Source of the DNA: a virus
Virus record (IMG/VR): IMGVR_UViG_3300031865_000003
Span: 1-34,615 of that record
Direction: 5' to 3' (one strand)
DNA: 34,615 nt
Shown: piece after piece, positions 18,664 through 27,014 of the stretch
Numbering within the stretch: position 1 is the stretch's first letter
Layout: the number at the start of each line of letters is the position of its first letter
Notes under the pieces: model-generated
Seen by the model: the letters and a program-made list of their open reading frames with translations, nothing else
What the model was told of the DNA's origin: nothing
Databases searched by the model: none
Program-made: the position numbers and the translations under genes

Positions 18664-20878
18664 GGTCTATCCAGCAGTCGAGCCTGAGCGGCGGGTTATC
18701 GCTTCCGCGCCGGAACTGCGCGCGGAAGCGGAGCAGGACGGCCTGCCGCGCCGGCTCGTTGGGTATGCGGCGGTGTTCGACAAGCCTGCGCTCATCGGCA
18801 AGGGCAAACTTCGTTTCCGAGAGCGAATCGCACCGGGGGCTTTTACCAAGACCATCCAGGAAGCCGATGTCCGGCTTCTCGTTAACCACGATCCGTCCCC
18901 GGTACTCGCGCGGACGAAGAACGGGACCCTGCGGTTGGCCGAGGACGACATCGGCTTGCGGGTCGAGGCGCATCTGGATGTAGACAACCCGGATGTCGTG
19001 TCGGTCGTCCGTCAGATCGCGCGTGGCGACGTCGACCAGATGAGCTTTGCCTTCGACGTTATCCGGGAGGAATGGAATATGGAGGTCGACCCACCGGAGC
19101 GGGTGATTCGCGAGGTACGTCTCTGGGACGTCAGCGTGGTGACATTTCCGGCATATAAGGAGACCACGGTGCATGTGCGGATGGATGACCGGATCCAGCG
19201 GGAGCTCGAGGCGCGGGGCGTCGTGCCGACCGACGTCTCCCGCGAGACCGCACCCGAGGACACGCCGTGGGAGCGACCGAACCTCAGTGATTTCACGGAC
19301 AAGCCCTGGGATGAACTGACCGAGTCCGAGAAGCGCCGTATCGCCGGGCATTTCGCCTGGGCGGCGAGTATGCCACCGGAGACGTACGGTGATCTCAAAC
19401 TCCCGCACCACGATCCAGGAACCGGTGCAGTCGTCTGGCGTGCCGTCGCGGCTGCCATGGCTGCGCTGTTGGGTGCTCGCGGTGGGGTCGATATCCCGTC
19501 GGCCGACCGCCGGAGAGTTTACGAGCACCTGGCGTCCCATTATCGTCAATTCGATCGCGAACCGCCTGAGTTCTCGGCGATGAGCTGGTATCCGGCACCG
19601 CGCGCCGGCGAAGAGCCACCCGTGGAACCGGATCGCACAGCCCCTGTCACCGTGAACCTCCGGCGGTCGCTGCACGAGAGGATGATCGACATTCGATTCC
19701 CGAGAGGAGGATCTACGATGGACATGCGTGCTCTCTACGAGCGAGCGCAGAACCTCTATCACCAGATGCGCGAGATCCTGGATGCAGCTGCGAACGAGGT
19801 GCGTGATCTCACTGCTGAGGAGCTTCAGCGCTATCGGACACTCGAGCAGGAGCTGGATACCGTGTTGGCTCAGCGCCAGGCGCTTCAGTCCCGTGAGCGG
19901 ATCGAGCGCATCCTGGCCGAGGCAGTTCCGGCGAGCCAGGGTGCCGAGAACCCGGAGGAGCGGGCGTTTCTCCGCTATCTCCGCGGCGAGGGGCTTGCGC
20001 CGGAGGAGCTGCGCGCGCTCGGGAAGTCGGCTGGGGCCTCGGGCGGCTACCTGGTTCCCCAGACGATGGCGCGCGAGTTCGTGAAGATCATCGACCAGTA
20101 CTCGGCGATCCGCCAGATCGTGCGGCCGTTCGTGACCGACTCGGGTGAGGACGTGCTCATTCCAGTCGTGGATGACACCACGAACAAAGGTGTCATCGTG
20201 GCTGAGAATGATGTGACTCCCGAGCAGGACACCGCGTTCGCCCAGAAGCGCCTGGCGGCCTACAAGTACTCGAGCAAGCTCGTCCGGATCTCGCTCGAGT
20301 TGCTCCAGGACTCGGCATTCCCGGTCGATCGGATCATCACCGAGCTGCTGGGGGAGCGGATCGGTCGAGCGATCGAGGAGCACTACGTCGTTGGTACCGG
20401 CACTGGCCAGCCGGAGGGCATCGTGACGGCCGCGCCGGTCGGGAAGACCGCTGCAGCGACGAACGCGATCACCTACGACGACCTTGTCGATCTCGTGCAT
20501 AGCCTGGAGCCGACATACCGAGCCAATGCGGTGTTCCTGCTGCACGATTCCACCGTGCAGGCGATCCGCAAGCTCAAGGACGCCAACCAGCAGCCGCTCT
20601 GGCAGCCTTCGCTGCGTGACGTCGCTCCGGGGACGATCCTCGGTTATCCCTACGTCACCAGCCGGTACATGCCGACGATGGCGGCGAACGCGGTTGCGGT
20701 CGTGTTCGGCGACATGCGGGCTGCGTATGTCGTCCGCGATGTCCGCGGTATCGAGGTCGTCCGCAGCGATCACGAGGTCGTGACGCGCTACCAGATGTTG
20801 TTCTCTGCCTTCTTCCGCACAGGTGGCGTTGTCCAGGCGCCAAAGGCGATCACCGCTCTGAAGATGGCGGCGGCCTAG
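18656..20878 (+). CDS. Prohead protease - major capsid protein in one reading frame
   Basis: A 740-aa frame without stop. Residues 20-175 are an HK97-type prohead protease (S78 type): His78 in LVNHDP, Ser130 in QMSFAF, and LWDVSVVTFPAY. Residues about 225-310 are an extra helical domain (DKPWDELTESEKRRIAGHFAW ... DLKLPHHD) often attached to such proteases. From Met355 it is a complete HK97-fold capsid protein: helical delta/scaffold domain (355-425), then GGYLVPQTMAREF ... SLELLQDSAF ... GTGTGQPEGIV to the C-terminus. A strong internal ribosome site precedes Met355, so both a fusion and a free capsid protein may be made. Protease and capsid are usually two genes. Confidence 0.93.
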   Translation: MNRVYPAVEPERRVIASAPELRAEAEQDGLPRRLVGYAAVFDKPALIGKGKLRFRERIAPGAFTKTIQEADVRLLVNHDPSPVLARTKNGTLRLAEDDIGLRVEAHLDVDNPDVVSVVRQIARGDVDQMSFAFDVIREEWNMEVDPPERVIREVRLWDVSVVTFPAYKETTVHVRMDDRIQRELEARGVVPTDVSRETAPEDTPWERPNLSDFTDKPWDELTESEKRRIAGHFAWAASMPPETYGDLKLPHHDPGTGAVVWRAVAAAMAALLGARGGVDIPSADRRRVYEHLASHYRQFDREPPEFSAMSWYPAPRAGEEPPVEPDRTAPVTVNLRRSLHERMIDIRFPRGGSTMDMRALYERAQNLYHQMREILDAAANEVRDLTAEELQRYRTLEQELDTVLAQRQALQSRERIERILAEAVPASQGAENPEERAFLRYLRGEGLAPEELRALGKSAGASGGYLVPQTMAREFVKIIDQYSAIRQIVRPFVTDSGEDVLIPVVDDTTNKGVIVAENDVTPEQDTAFAQKRLAAYKYSSKLVRISLELLQDSAFPVDRIITELLGERIGRAIEEHYVVGTGTGQPEGIVTAAPVGKTAAATNAITYDDLVDLVHSLEPTYRANAVFLLHDSTVQAIRKLKDANQQPLWQPSLRDVAPGTILGYPYVTSRYMPTMAANAVAVVFGDMRAAYVVRDVRGIEVVRSDHEVVTRYQMLFSAFFRTGGVVQAPKAITALKMAAA
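19704..19720 (+). promoter_or_regulatory. Internal Shine-Dalgarno and ATG for separate major capsid protein
   Basis: GAGGAGG (19704-19710) stands seven bases before ATG 19718, in frame with the protease. The resulting 386-aa protein starts exactly where HK97-type capsid proteins begin their scaffold domain (MDMRALYERAQ). Confidence 0.8.
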
Positions 20879-20890
20879 TCGTGTAGCCTA

Positions 20891-20914
20891 GGGGGAGGGC
20901 CCTGACCCTCCCCC
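20891..20914 (+). terminator. Hairpin after the capsid gene
   Basis: Nine-bp stem GGGGGAGGG / CCCTCCCCC with loop CCCTGA, 12 bases after the capsid stop. No proper T-tract follows (AGTTATT). It may be a partial terminator that raises capsid over tail expression, or a 3' stabilising hairpin. Confidence 0.6.
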
Positions 20915-20937
20915 AGTTATTGCCGAGGAGTGCATGC

Positions 20938-21153
20938 ATGCGAGTGCGAATGCGCACGACACTCGCCGGTGTCGACGTGGTCTATCACGCCGGCGAGATC
21001 TACGAGTTCGAGGTCCAGACCGCGCGGCGGCTCATTGACGCCGGTATCGCCGAAGCCGTGGAGACAGAAAAACCGGCCGAGCGGCCGACCCGCCGGCGCG
21101 GTGGAACGGTCGTCGAGACGGCGTTCGAGGAGCCTGCTGAGGAGCGCGGCTGA
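20938..21153 (+). CDS. Hypothetical 71-aa head-region protein
   Basis: ATG 20938 has GAGGAG eight bases upstream. Begins with a beta-rich SH3-like stretch (RTTLAGVDVVYHAGEIYEFEVQTARRLIDAGIAE) followed by a charged tail. This pattern of strand, GEIYEF, then RLIDAGIA is common in small phage proteins next to capsid genes and is of unknown role, perhaps head decoration or connector. It overlaps the next gene by one base. Confidence 0.7.
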   Translation: MRVRMRTTLAGVDVVYHAGEIYEFEVQTARRLIDAGIAEAVETEKPAERPTRRRGGTVVETAFEEPAEERG

Positions 21154-22031
21154 TGGACGTGCTGGTCTCCCCCGCCGAGCTGATCCGCGGGATGCCAGCA
21201 GAGATTCGTATCACTGCGTACGACGGCTCCGCGATCGTCGACCCCGGCACGGTGACTGTCACGGTCACTCGTCACGACGGGACGACCCTCTGGTCCGGAG
21301 CTGCGAGCGGGATCGGCACGGCACCGCGCACGGTCGCGCTCTCGGAGGCCGACCTCGGGAGTCTCGATTTCTTGTCGATTACCGCGACGTCGTCAGTCTT
21401 CGGCCAGGTGTCGGCTCACGTGCCAGTGGTCGGTGCCCCGCTGTTTTGGATCGCGGAGGCGCGCCGGTTCGACCAGGGGCAACTCGCCGACGAAGTGCGG
21501 TACCCCGACGATCTCCTCATCGCTGTCCGGGCGAGGGTCCGCGAGGCATTCACCTCAGTGACCGGTCAACGGTTCGTCCCGGAGCTCGTCGCGGTGACGC
21601 TCGACGCGGCAGGCGGCGACACGTTGCTCCTGCCTGACGTGCGGGTGACGCGGATCAGGTCAGCAGCGATCCGCAATGGCGCATCGTGGCAGGCACTCAG
21701 CGACGACGATCTGGCCAACCTGGTGATTGCCGAGCCGGGTCTCTTCATCTGGACCCGCGGGACATGGCCGGAGGGGCGGGGCGTCGTCCGGCTCGCGTAC
21801 GAGTGCGGCTGGCCACAGCCACCAGCCGAGATCAGGCGAGCGGCGTTGCGGGTCGCCGCCTCCTACATGGGCATGCTCCCGTCGAACCTGCCGGATCGGG
21901 CGCTGACACTCAGCGACGAGTTGGGAACGTTCCGGCTGGCGACACCTGGTGTCGGCGGGTCGTGGTTCGGGCTCCCTGAGGTCGATGCGGTGCTCCAGCG
22001 GTACCGCGCGAGCATTCCGGGGGTGGCGTGA
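21153..22031 (+). CDS. Head-tail connector/adaptor protein with N-terminal beta-sandwich
   Basis: A 292-aa protein. Residues 1-95 are a beta-rich, Ig-like domain (ITAYDGSAIVDPGTVTVTVTRHDG). Residues about 105-290 look like a phage gp6/gp15-type adaptor: helix (DDLLIAVRARVREAFTSVTGQRF), strands, and a C-terminal helical pair (PPAEIRRAALRVAASYMGM) ending in VDAVLQRYR. Such proteins form the ring under the portal. The added N-terminal domain is larger than in classical adaptors. Confidence 0.75.
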   Translation: MDVLVSPAELIRGMPAEIRITAYDGSAIVDPGTVTVTVTRHDGTTLWSGAASGIGTAPRTVALSEADLGSLDFLSITATSSVFGQVSAHVPVVGAPLFWIAEARRFDQGQLADEVRYPDDLLIAVRARVREAFTSVTGQRFVPELVAVTLDAAGGDTLLLPDVRVTRIRSAAIRNGASWQALSDDDLANLVIAEPGLFIWTRGTWPEGRGVVRLAYECGWPQPPAEIRRAALRVAASYMGMLPSNLPDRALTLSDELGTFRLATPGVGGSWFGLPEVDAVLQRYRASIPGVA

Positions 22032-22474
22032 TGCTCGTTCCGTGGCATCGTGCACTGGCTGTACTCGTTGACCGTCTGCGTATCGATCCGCGGCTCGCTG
22101 GAGTGGCGGTCTATTCTGGTGCGGTCGACCCCGAACTCGCTGGCCTAGAGTCGATCCAGTTCTCGGGGATTCAGGAAGCGGCCGAATGGCGGCAGCTCGG
22201 GACCTCTGCACTGGAGGCGAGCGCCACGGTCACGGGTCTCGTTTGGGTGACGCGGCATGGCGAGGCTGAGAACGCGATCAGGAGCGCCCGGCAACGGGCG
22301 GACGAGCTCCGTCAGTGTATCACCGAGGCTCTGTGGGACGACCCGACACTGGGAGGAGCAGTGCAGGCGGCCTGGATTGACGGAGCAAGCTACGACCAGG
22401 GTGTCTCGGCAGATGGCGCACGCGCGTGTCGGGTCACGTTCACGGTACGCATGACTGCCTGGATACGGAGGTGA
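22031..22474 (+). CDS. Putative tail terminator / head-tail joining protein
   Basis: A 147-aa protein; ATG 22031 overlaps the previous stop (GTG 22028 is an alternative). Helix-strand layout: N-terminal helix (WHRALAVLVDRLRIDPRLAG), strands, long helix (AENAIRSARQRADELRQCITEALWDD), C-terminal strands, like lambda gpU or DUF3168-type proteins that cap the tail tube. Called from position between adaptor and tail tube and overall pattern. Confidence 0.6.
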   Translation: MLVPWHRALAVLVDRLRIDPRLAGVAVYSGAVDPELAGLESIQFSGIQEAAEWRQLGTSALEASATVTGLVWVTRHGEAENAIRSARQRADELRQCITEALWDDPTLGGAVQAAWIDGASYDQGVSADGARACRVTFTVRMTAWIRR

Positions 22475-22477
22475 TGG

Positions 22478-23482
22478 ATGGTGACGGGTACTGGGCTCTC
22501 GGCACAGCTCGGCATGGCGACGGAGGCCAGCTACGGGACGTATGCTGTGCCGAACCGTTTTCTGCCGTTCGCAGCCTCGGGGGAATCGGTCGCTGAGGTG
22601 GTCGAGCAGATCGATGCAGAGGTACTCGGTGGGCCGACTCCGTGGCGACAGGCCTCGGCAGTGCGCGTGCACCGTAAAGGTGCTCAAGGTGACATCCCGT
22701 TCATCGTGATGAACACCGCGTTCGGTATTGTCCTGCTTCACGCGTTGGGGCGGGTGACCACCGACCGGCCAGATCCGGTGGGTCGCCCGAACGAGTACCG
22801 CCATGTCTTCGCGCCGGATCCGGCTGGCAAGCGCGGGCTGTCGGCCACTGTGCAGATCGGCCGGCCGCGGAGGGACGACACGACCGTCGTGCCGTATACG
22901 TATCTGGGCGGGAAGATAACGAAATTCGAGCTCTCCTGCTCGGCTGGCGAGACCGTCCAGTGTACGACCACCTGGGATTTCGTCGCGGTCGATATGAGCA
23001 AGCCACTCATCACACCATCCTGGCCATCCACGGTCCCGCTCACGTTCGTCGATGCCTCGCTCACGGTGAACGGAAACCCAATACCTGTCCGCGAGCTCAG
23101 TCTCTCGTTCGACTGGTCGCTCGGGACAGACAACTGGGTGTTGGGCGGGAGTAAAGCTGAACCGGTGTTCTCCGACCGGCCAACGATCGAGGGGACGTTG
23201 AGCACGTGGTACATGGCCGCCGTCGAGCCACTGTTAATGGCGTGGCGAAATGGCCAGGCGGTGGGGCCGCTCGTGTTTACCGCTGCCTACGGGGAGATTA
23301 CTCCGGGGCAAAACAACCCCTACAGGCTGGTCGTGGAAATCCCGACGCTGATCATCACTGGTGAGCCGCCCCAGGTCGGCGGTCCTGGGCCGATCGAAAT
23401 GGACATCACGTTCGAGGCGCGAGCGACCGCCGCGTTTGCGCCACTGACGATAACCTACCATACGACGGATAGTACGCCGTGA
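22478..23482 (+). CDS. Major tail tube protein
   Basis: A 334-aa protein, ATG 22478 after GGAGGTG. Begins with GTGLSAQLGMATEASYGTYAVPNRFLPF, a start typical of siphophage tail tube proteins of the Gp10/TP901-like group, followed by beta-rich sequence with IEGTLSTWYMAAVEPLLMAW and a C-terminal strand block (PIEMDITFEARAT). It polymerises into the inner tube through which DNA leaves. Larger than lambda gpV-class proteins but in range for this group. Confidence 0.85.
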   Translation: MVTGTGLSAQLGMATEASYGTYAVPNRFLPFAASGESVAEVVEQIDAEVLGGPTPWRQASAVRVHRKGAQGDIPFIVMNTAFGIVLLHALGRVTTDRPDPVGRPNEYRHVFAPDPAGKRGLSATVQIGRPRRDDTTVVPYTYLGGKITKFELSCSAGETVQCTTTWDFVAVDMSKPLITPSWPSTVPLTFVDASLTVNGNPIPVRELSLSFDWSLGTDNWVLGGSKAEPVFSDRPTIEGTLSTWYMAAVEPLLMAWRNGQAVGPLVFTAAYGEITPGQNNPYRLVVEIPTLIITGEPPQVGGPGPIEMDITFEARATAAFAPLTITYHTTDSTP

Positions 23483-23919
23483 CATCTCCGGTCGTACGGG
23501 TGGACGGTCTTAAGGAGCTGCGAAAAGCGCTGCGGGAGATCGACCGGGCGGCGCCGCGCGAGCTGCGCAAGGCCAACAAAGAGGCGGTCGAGCGCGTCAT
23601 CATACCGCGCGCGCGGAAACGCGCCGAGGAGACGCGCACGAACCTCGCTGGTCGTCCGACGCGGCTCGGGTCGCGAGGCGTGGCGACGATTCGCCCTCAA
23701 GTCGACCAGACCCGCGCGGCGGTCGTCATGGGTGGTCCACGGGCACCATATGCCGTCGGCCATGAATGGGGTGCGAAGCGCTATCGCCAGTTCCCGCCAG
23801 CCAACCGCCAGGGGTACATTCTGTACCCCACAGTGCAGGAGCATCGGGAAGAGATCGTGCGGGTCTACGACGAACTCATCGGCGACGTGATCAACGAGTG
23901 GTTCGGTAGCGGACCATGA
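23479..23919 (+). CDS. HK97 gp10-like tail completion protein
   Basis: A 146-aa basic protein starting at GTG 23479, four bases inside the tail tube gene. N-terminal amphipathic helix (GLKELRKALREIDRAAPRELRKANKEAVE), then a GGPRAPYAVGHEWGAKRYRQFPP block with the APYA-EWG pattern typical of HK97 gp10-like proteins. These normally act at the head-tail joint and are usually encoded before the tube gene; here it follows it. Confidence 0.75.
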   Translation: MTSPVVRVDGLKELRKALREIDRAAPRELRKANKEAVERVIIPRARKRAEETRTNLAGRPTRLGSRGVATIRPQVDQTRAAVVMGGPRAPYAVGHEWGAKRYRQFPPANRQGYILYPTVQEHREEIVRVYDELIGDVINEWFGSGP

Positions 23920-24257
23920 GCGAGCTACGTGTGCGAGATCTCACGGCCAAAGACCTGCGTATCGTGTTGCCAGTGCTGGCCCGGTGTCGTGCCGATGTCG
24001 AGACGTTCTGGCAGATGTTGGCGTCCGGACGTGTCGAGGCCGGCGGGGTCGTGGCACTACTCTCGCTCATCGAGCGAGTACCGGAACTCTGGGGCTGGTT
24101 CGCGGATCTGGCTGGGATGACGCCGGAGGAGCTCGACGCCCAGCCACCGGAGGTCCTGCTCGACATCATCGACCAGCTCCGTCGGCAGCCCGGTGCTGCC
24201 AGTTTTTTCGGTCGGCTGTCCAGGATGCTCAATATCTCCGTCGTGGTTACTCGCTGA
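23916..24257 (+). CDS. Tail assembly chaperone, short form (gpG-like)
   Basis: A 113-aa helical protein starting at ATG 23916 in the stop of the previous gene. It sits directly before the tape measure and ends in a frame that is entered by a slippery site, the arrangement of lambda G/GT. It should coat the tape measure protein during tail assembly. The last 15 residues after the slippery site are unique to the unshifted form. Confidence 0.85.
   Translation: MSELRVRDLTAKDLRIVLPVLARCRADVETFWQMLASGRVEAGGVVALLSLIERVPELWGWFADLAGMTPEELDAQPPEVLLDIIDQLRRQPGAASFFGRLSRMLNISVVVTR
24203..24209 (+). other. Slippery heptamer for -1 programmed frameshift
   Basis: TTTTTTC read in frame 0 as T TTT TTC, a canonical X XXY YYZ site. 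Slipping back one base enters the frame that runs to 24472 and joins the gpG-like protein to a gpT-like domain. Confidence 0.9.
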
Positions 24258-24472
24258 TTCGTCGCGCGTTCCACTTCACGGATATGGAAATCGACGCACT
24301 GCCGTTCGATCGGTTCGTCGAGGTAGTAGAGGATGCAGTGGATACGCTACGAGAAGACGAGCGGCGACAGTACCAGATCGCGGCATTCATCGGATGGCAG
24401 GTGCTGAGCGCGCTCGGCGCGAAACCTGGAACGTTCGGGCAGTATCTGAAGAGGTTGCGTCTCGATGGCTGA
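24203..24472 (+). CDS. Tail assembly chaperone, frameshifted extension (gpT-like)
   Basis: After -1 slippage the ribosome reads RSAVQDAQYLRRGYSLIRRAF and continues for 87 residues in all, giving a fusion of about 185 aa with the upstream gene. The extension is helical and acidic (MEIDALPFDRFVEVVEDAVDTLREDERRQYQ). It has no ribosome site of its own at its likely start, which supports the shift. In lambda the gpGT fusion recruits the tape measure and tube proteins. Confidence 0.85.
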   Translation, partial: FFRSAVQDAQYLRRGYSLIRRAFHFTDMEIDALPFDRFVEVVEDAVDTLREDERRQYQIAAFIGWQVLSALGAKPGTFGQYLKRLRLDG

Positions 24473-27014
24473 GCGGGAAGTGAAGGTCGTCATCCTCGGC
24501 GATGCGGGGCCGTTTTCCCAGGCGGTAAGACAAGCCGAGGGTGAGGCCGAGGGGTTCGGTAGCAAGCTCGCGAGCATCTTCGGCGGGATTGGCACTGTGG
24601 TTGCCGCTGGCGTGGCAGCGGCTGGGGCTGCCCTCGCCGGTATTGGTGTGGCGGCGTTTAAGCTGGGCGAGACGTTCGACTCTGCCTACGATACGATCCG
24701 CATTGGCACGGGTGCAACCGGTGAGGCACTTGCCACCCTCCAAGACGATTTCCGAGCGGTCGCTGCGCGAGTACCAGCCGATTTCCAGACCGTAGCGGCT
24801 GCTATTGCTGACCTCAATACCCGCATGGGCGTTTCAGGCCCACTCGCGCAATCGCTCGCTGAGCAGTTCATCAATCTTGGCAGAATCACTGGGGTTGATG
24901 TCCAAACACTGATCGCTCAAGGATCCCGGGCGTTCGCAGATTGGGGTATCTCGGCTGAGGAAGCTGGTGGGAAACTCGATTTCCTGTTCAGAGTCAGCCA
25001 GGCGACCGGCATTGGGGTTGACCAGCTCCTGCAGTCCATAACCCGGTCAGGGGCGGCGCTGCGCGAGCTGGGTCTGGATTTCGAGACATCTGCGGTGCTC
25101 CTGGGGCAGTTCGAGCGGGCGGGCGTCAACGCTGAGCAAGCGCTCGTCGGGCTGAACCGTCTCGTGGCGAACGCTGCCAAAGAGGGCATACCTGCGAGAC
25201 AGGCGATCCAGGATCTTTTCGAGTCGATCAAGAATGCCGAGGATTCAACCACGGCGACGGCGATCGCCGTCGAGGTGTTCGGGACGAAAGCCGGACCGGA
25301 ACTGGCTTCGGCGATCCGGTCCGGGAGGCTCGACGTCGAGCAGCTGGTCGAGACCTTGCGGACGTCGGGCGACACGATTAACGGTGTGGCGAACGAGACG
25401 GAAAGTTTCGCGGAGAAGTGGCAGATCCTCAAGAACCAGATCATGCTGGTCGCCGAGCCGCTGGCGGCGACCGTGTTCGGTTTGGCCGGGACGATCGTCG
25501 AGCGACTGACGCCAGCGATTACCTCGCTCGTGGCTGAGACCGGCCCGAAGCTCCAGGAGATCTTCACTGGCATCGGGGACTGGCTGGAGAATACCGCATT
25601 GCCGGCCCTCGACAGGTTCAGCGAGTGGTTCACCACCACGGCGCTCCCAGCCGTCCAGCGGTTCCTCTCCGGCGCCTGGGAACAGCTCAAGACCGGGCTC
25701 ACCGAGGCCTGGACAACCATCGACACGCAGGTGCTCCCGGCGCTCCAGCGTTTCGGCGACTGGTTCACCACGACCGCGCTCCCGGCGATCCAGGGGTTCG
25801 CGTCTCAAGTCCAACCATTGCTCCAGCCAGTCCTCGACTTTTTCCAGAGCCAGTTCTCCACCATTCTGCTCGTGGTCCTGGGGGCCATCGCGGTCGCGTT
25901 CGCTGCCTGGGCCGCCTCGGCGGCTGCAGCTGCAGTTGCGACGATCGCTGCCCTCCTCCCGGTCATCGCACCGATCGCCGCAATCGGGGTCGCGGTCGCG
26001 CTGCTCAAAGCGGCGTGGGACAACAACTGGGGCGGCATCCAGGACAAGCTCAGAGCGGTCTGGTCGTCCATCCAGCCGATTATCCAGGCCATTTTCGACC
26101 ATCTGGCCCGCTTCTGGCAGGAGGTCCAGCCCAAGCTTCTGGCAGCGTGGGAGACGATCCGTAGCGGCATAGACACTGCTGTTAACGCGATCCAGACCGT
26201 TATCAGCACGGTGTTCAGTGCGATCGCGGGGTTCATCGAGCACCACGGGGACGAGATCAAGGGGATCCTGGAGGGTGCCTGGAACGTGATCAAGGGGATC
26301 GTCAAGATCGCCATGGCGATTATCGAGGGGGTCATCAAGGTTTCGCTCGACGTTATCTCCGGCAACTGGTCCGGTGCCTGGGAGGACATCAAGGAGACGG
26401 CGAACCGCGTTTGGGAGGGGATCAAGCAGATCGTCCAGGGGGCGGTCGACATGGTAAAAAACACTATCCAAATCGGCATTGAGGAGGCGAAGCGGATCTG
26501 GGAGTCCATCTGGGACGGCATCCAGCGTAAGGTAGACGAGATCAAGACGTCGGTCACGACGACTGTGCAGGACCTGATTAGTGAGATCAAAGGGGCGTTT
26601 TCCGGTGCGATCGACTGGCTCTGGCAGGCTGGCCGCGACATCGTCCAGGGCCTGATCAACGGGCTCTCCTCGCTCCTCGGTGAGGTGCGTCAGAAAGCGC
26701 AGGAGATCGCTGACGCGGTGAAGGGAGCCGTGTCAAGCGCGCTCAAGATTTTCTCCCCGAGCCGGGTCATGATGGAACTTGGCGAGCTCACCGGGCAGGG
26801 GTTCATTCTCGGCCTCGAATCCGTGTTCAGCGAACCGTTCCCGGTACCGATCCCAGGGCAGGTTGGAGAAGCAACTCAGGCTGCAGTACCGGCGCTCGCG
26901 GTGACCGTCCACATCGGCACCGTCTACGCGAACGACCAGCGGAGTGCCGAGCAGGCTGGGCAGGACGTCGCGTATGCCATCGCCCAGGCACTGAGGCGGA
27001 GGGGAGTGCTCTGA
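24465..27014 (+). CDS. Tape measure protein
   Basis: An 849-aa protein that sets tail length and helps DNA injection. Hydrophobic Gly/Ala segments at about 40-68 and 460-510 may insert in the host membrane. Repeats with Trp occur in the middle (GDWLENTALPALDRFSEWFTT, SEWFTTTALPAVQRF, GDWFTTTALPAIQGF), a hallmark of the family. The C-terminus has AIDWLWQAGRDIVQGLINGL and IFSPSRVMMELGE, the usual tape-measure ending. The start overlaps the chaperone extension by eight bases. At a few angstroms per residue, the tail would be of moderate length. Confidence 0.95.
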   Translation: MAEREVKVVILGDAGPFSQAVRQAEGEAEGFGSKLASIFGGIGTVVAAGVAAAGAALAGIGVAAFKLGETFDSAYDTIRIGTGATGEALATLQDDFRAVAARVPADFQTVAAAIADLNTRMGVSGPLAQSLAEQFINLGRITGVDVQTLIAQGSRAFADWGISAEEAGGKLDFLFRVSQATGIGVDQLLQSITRSGAALRELGLDFETSAVLLGQFERAGVNAEQALVGLNRLVANAAKEGIPARQAIQDLFESIKNAEDSTTATAIAVEVFGTKAGPELASAIRSGRLDVEQLVETLRTSGDTINGVANETESFAEKWQILKNQIMLVAEPLAATVFGLAGTIVERLTPAITSLVAETGPKLQEIFTGIGDWLENTALPALDRFSEWFTTTALPAVQRFLSGAWEQLKTGLTEAWTTIDTQVLPALQRFGDWFTTTALPAIQGFASQVQPLLQPVLDFFQSQFSTILLVVLGAIAVAFAAWAASAAAAAVATIAALLPVIAPIAAIGVAVALLKAAWDNNWGGIQDKLRAVWSSIQPIIQAIFDHLARFWQEVQPKLLAAWETIRSGIDTAVNAIQTVISTVFSAIAGFIEHHGDEIKGILEGAWNVIKGIVKIAMAIIEGVIKVSLDVISGNWSGAWEDIKETANRVWEGIKQIVQGAVDMVKNTIQIGIEEAKRIWESIWDGIQRKVDEIKTSVTTTVQDLISEIKGAFSGAIDWLWQAGRDIVQGLINGLSSLLGEVRQKAQEIADAVKGAVSSALKIFSPSRVMMELGELTGQGFILGLESVFSEPFPVPIPGQVGEATQAAVPALAVTVHIGTVYANDQRSAEQAGQDVAYAIAQALRRRGVL

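Noticed and set aside
18614-20773. Open frame of 719 codons on the minus strand opposite the capsid gene
   Set aside because: High-GC coding DNA often leaves the antisense frame open. The plus-strand frame has clear protease and capsid domains; the antisense product has no domain and no ribosome site.
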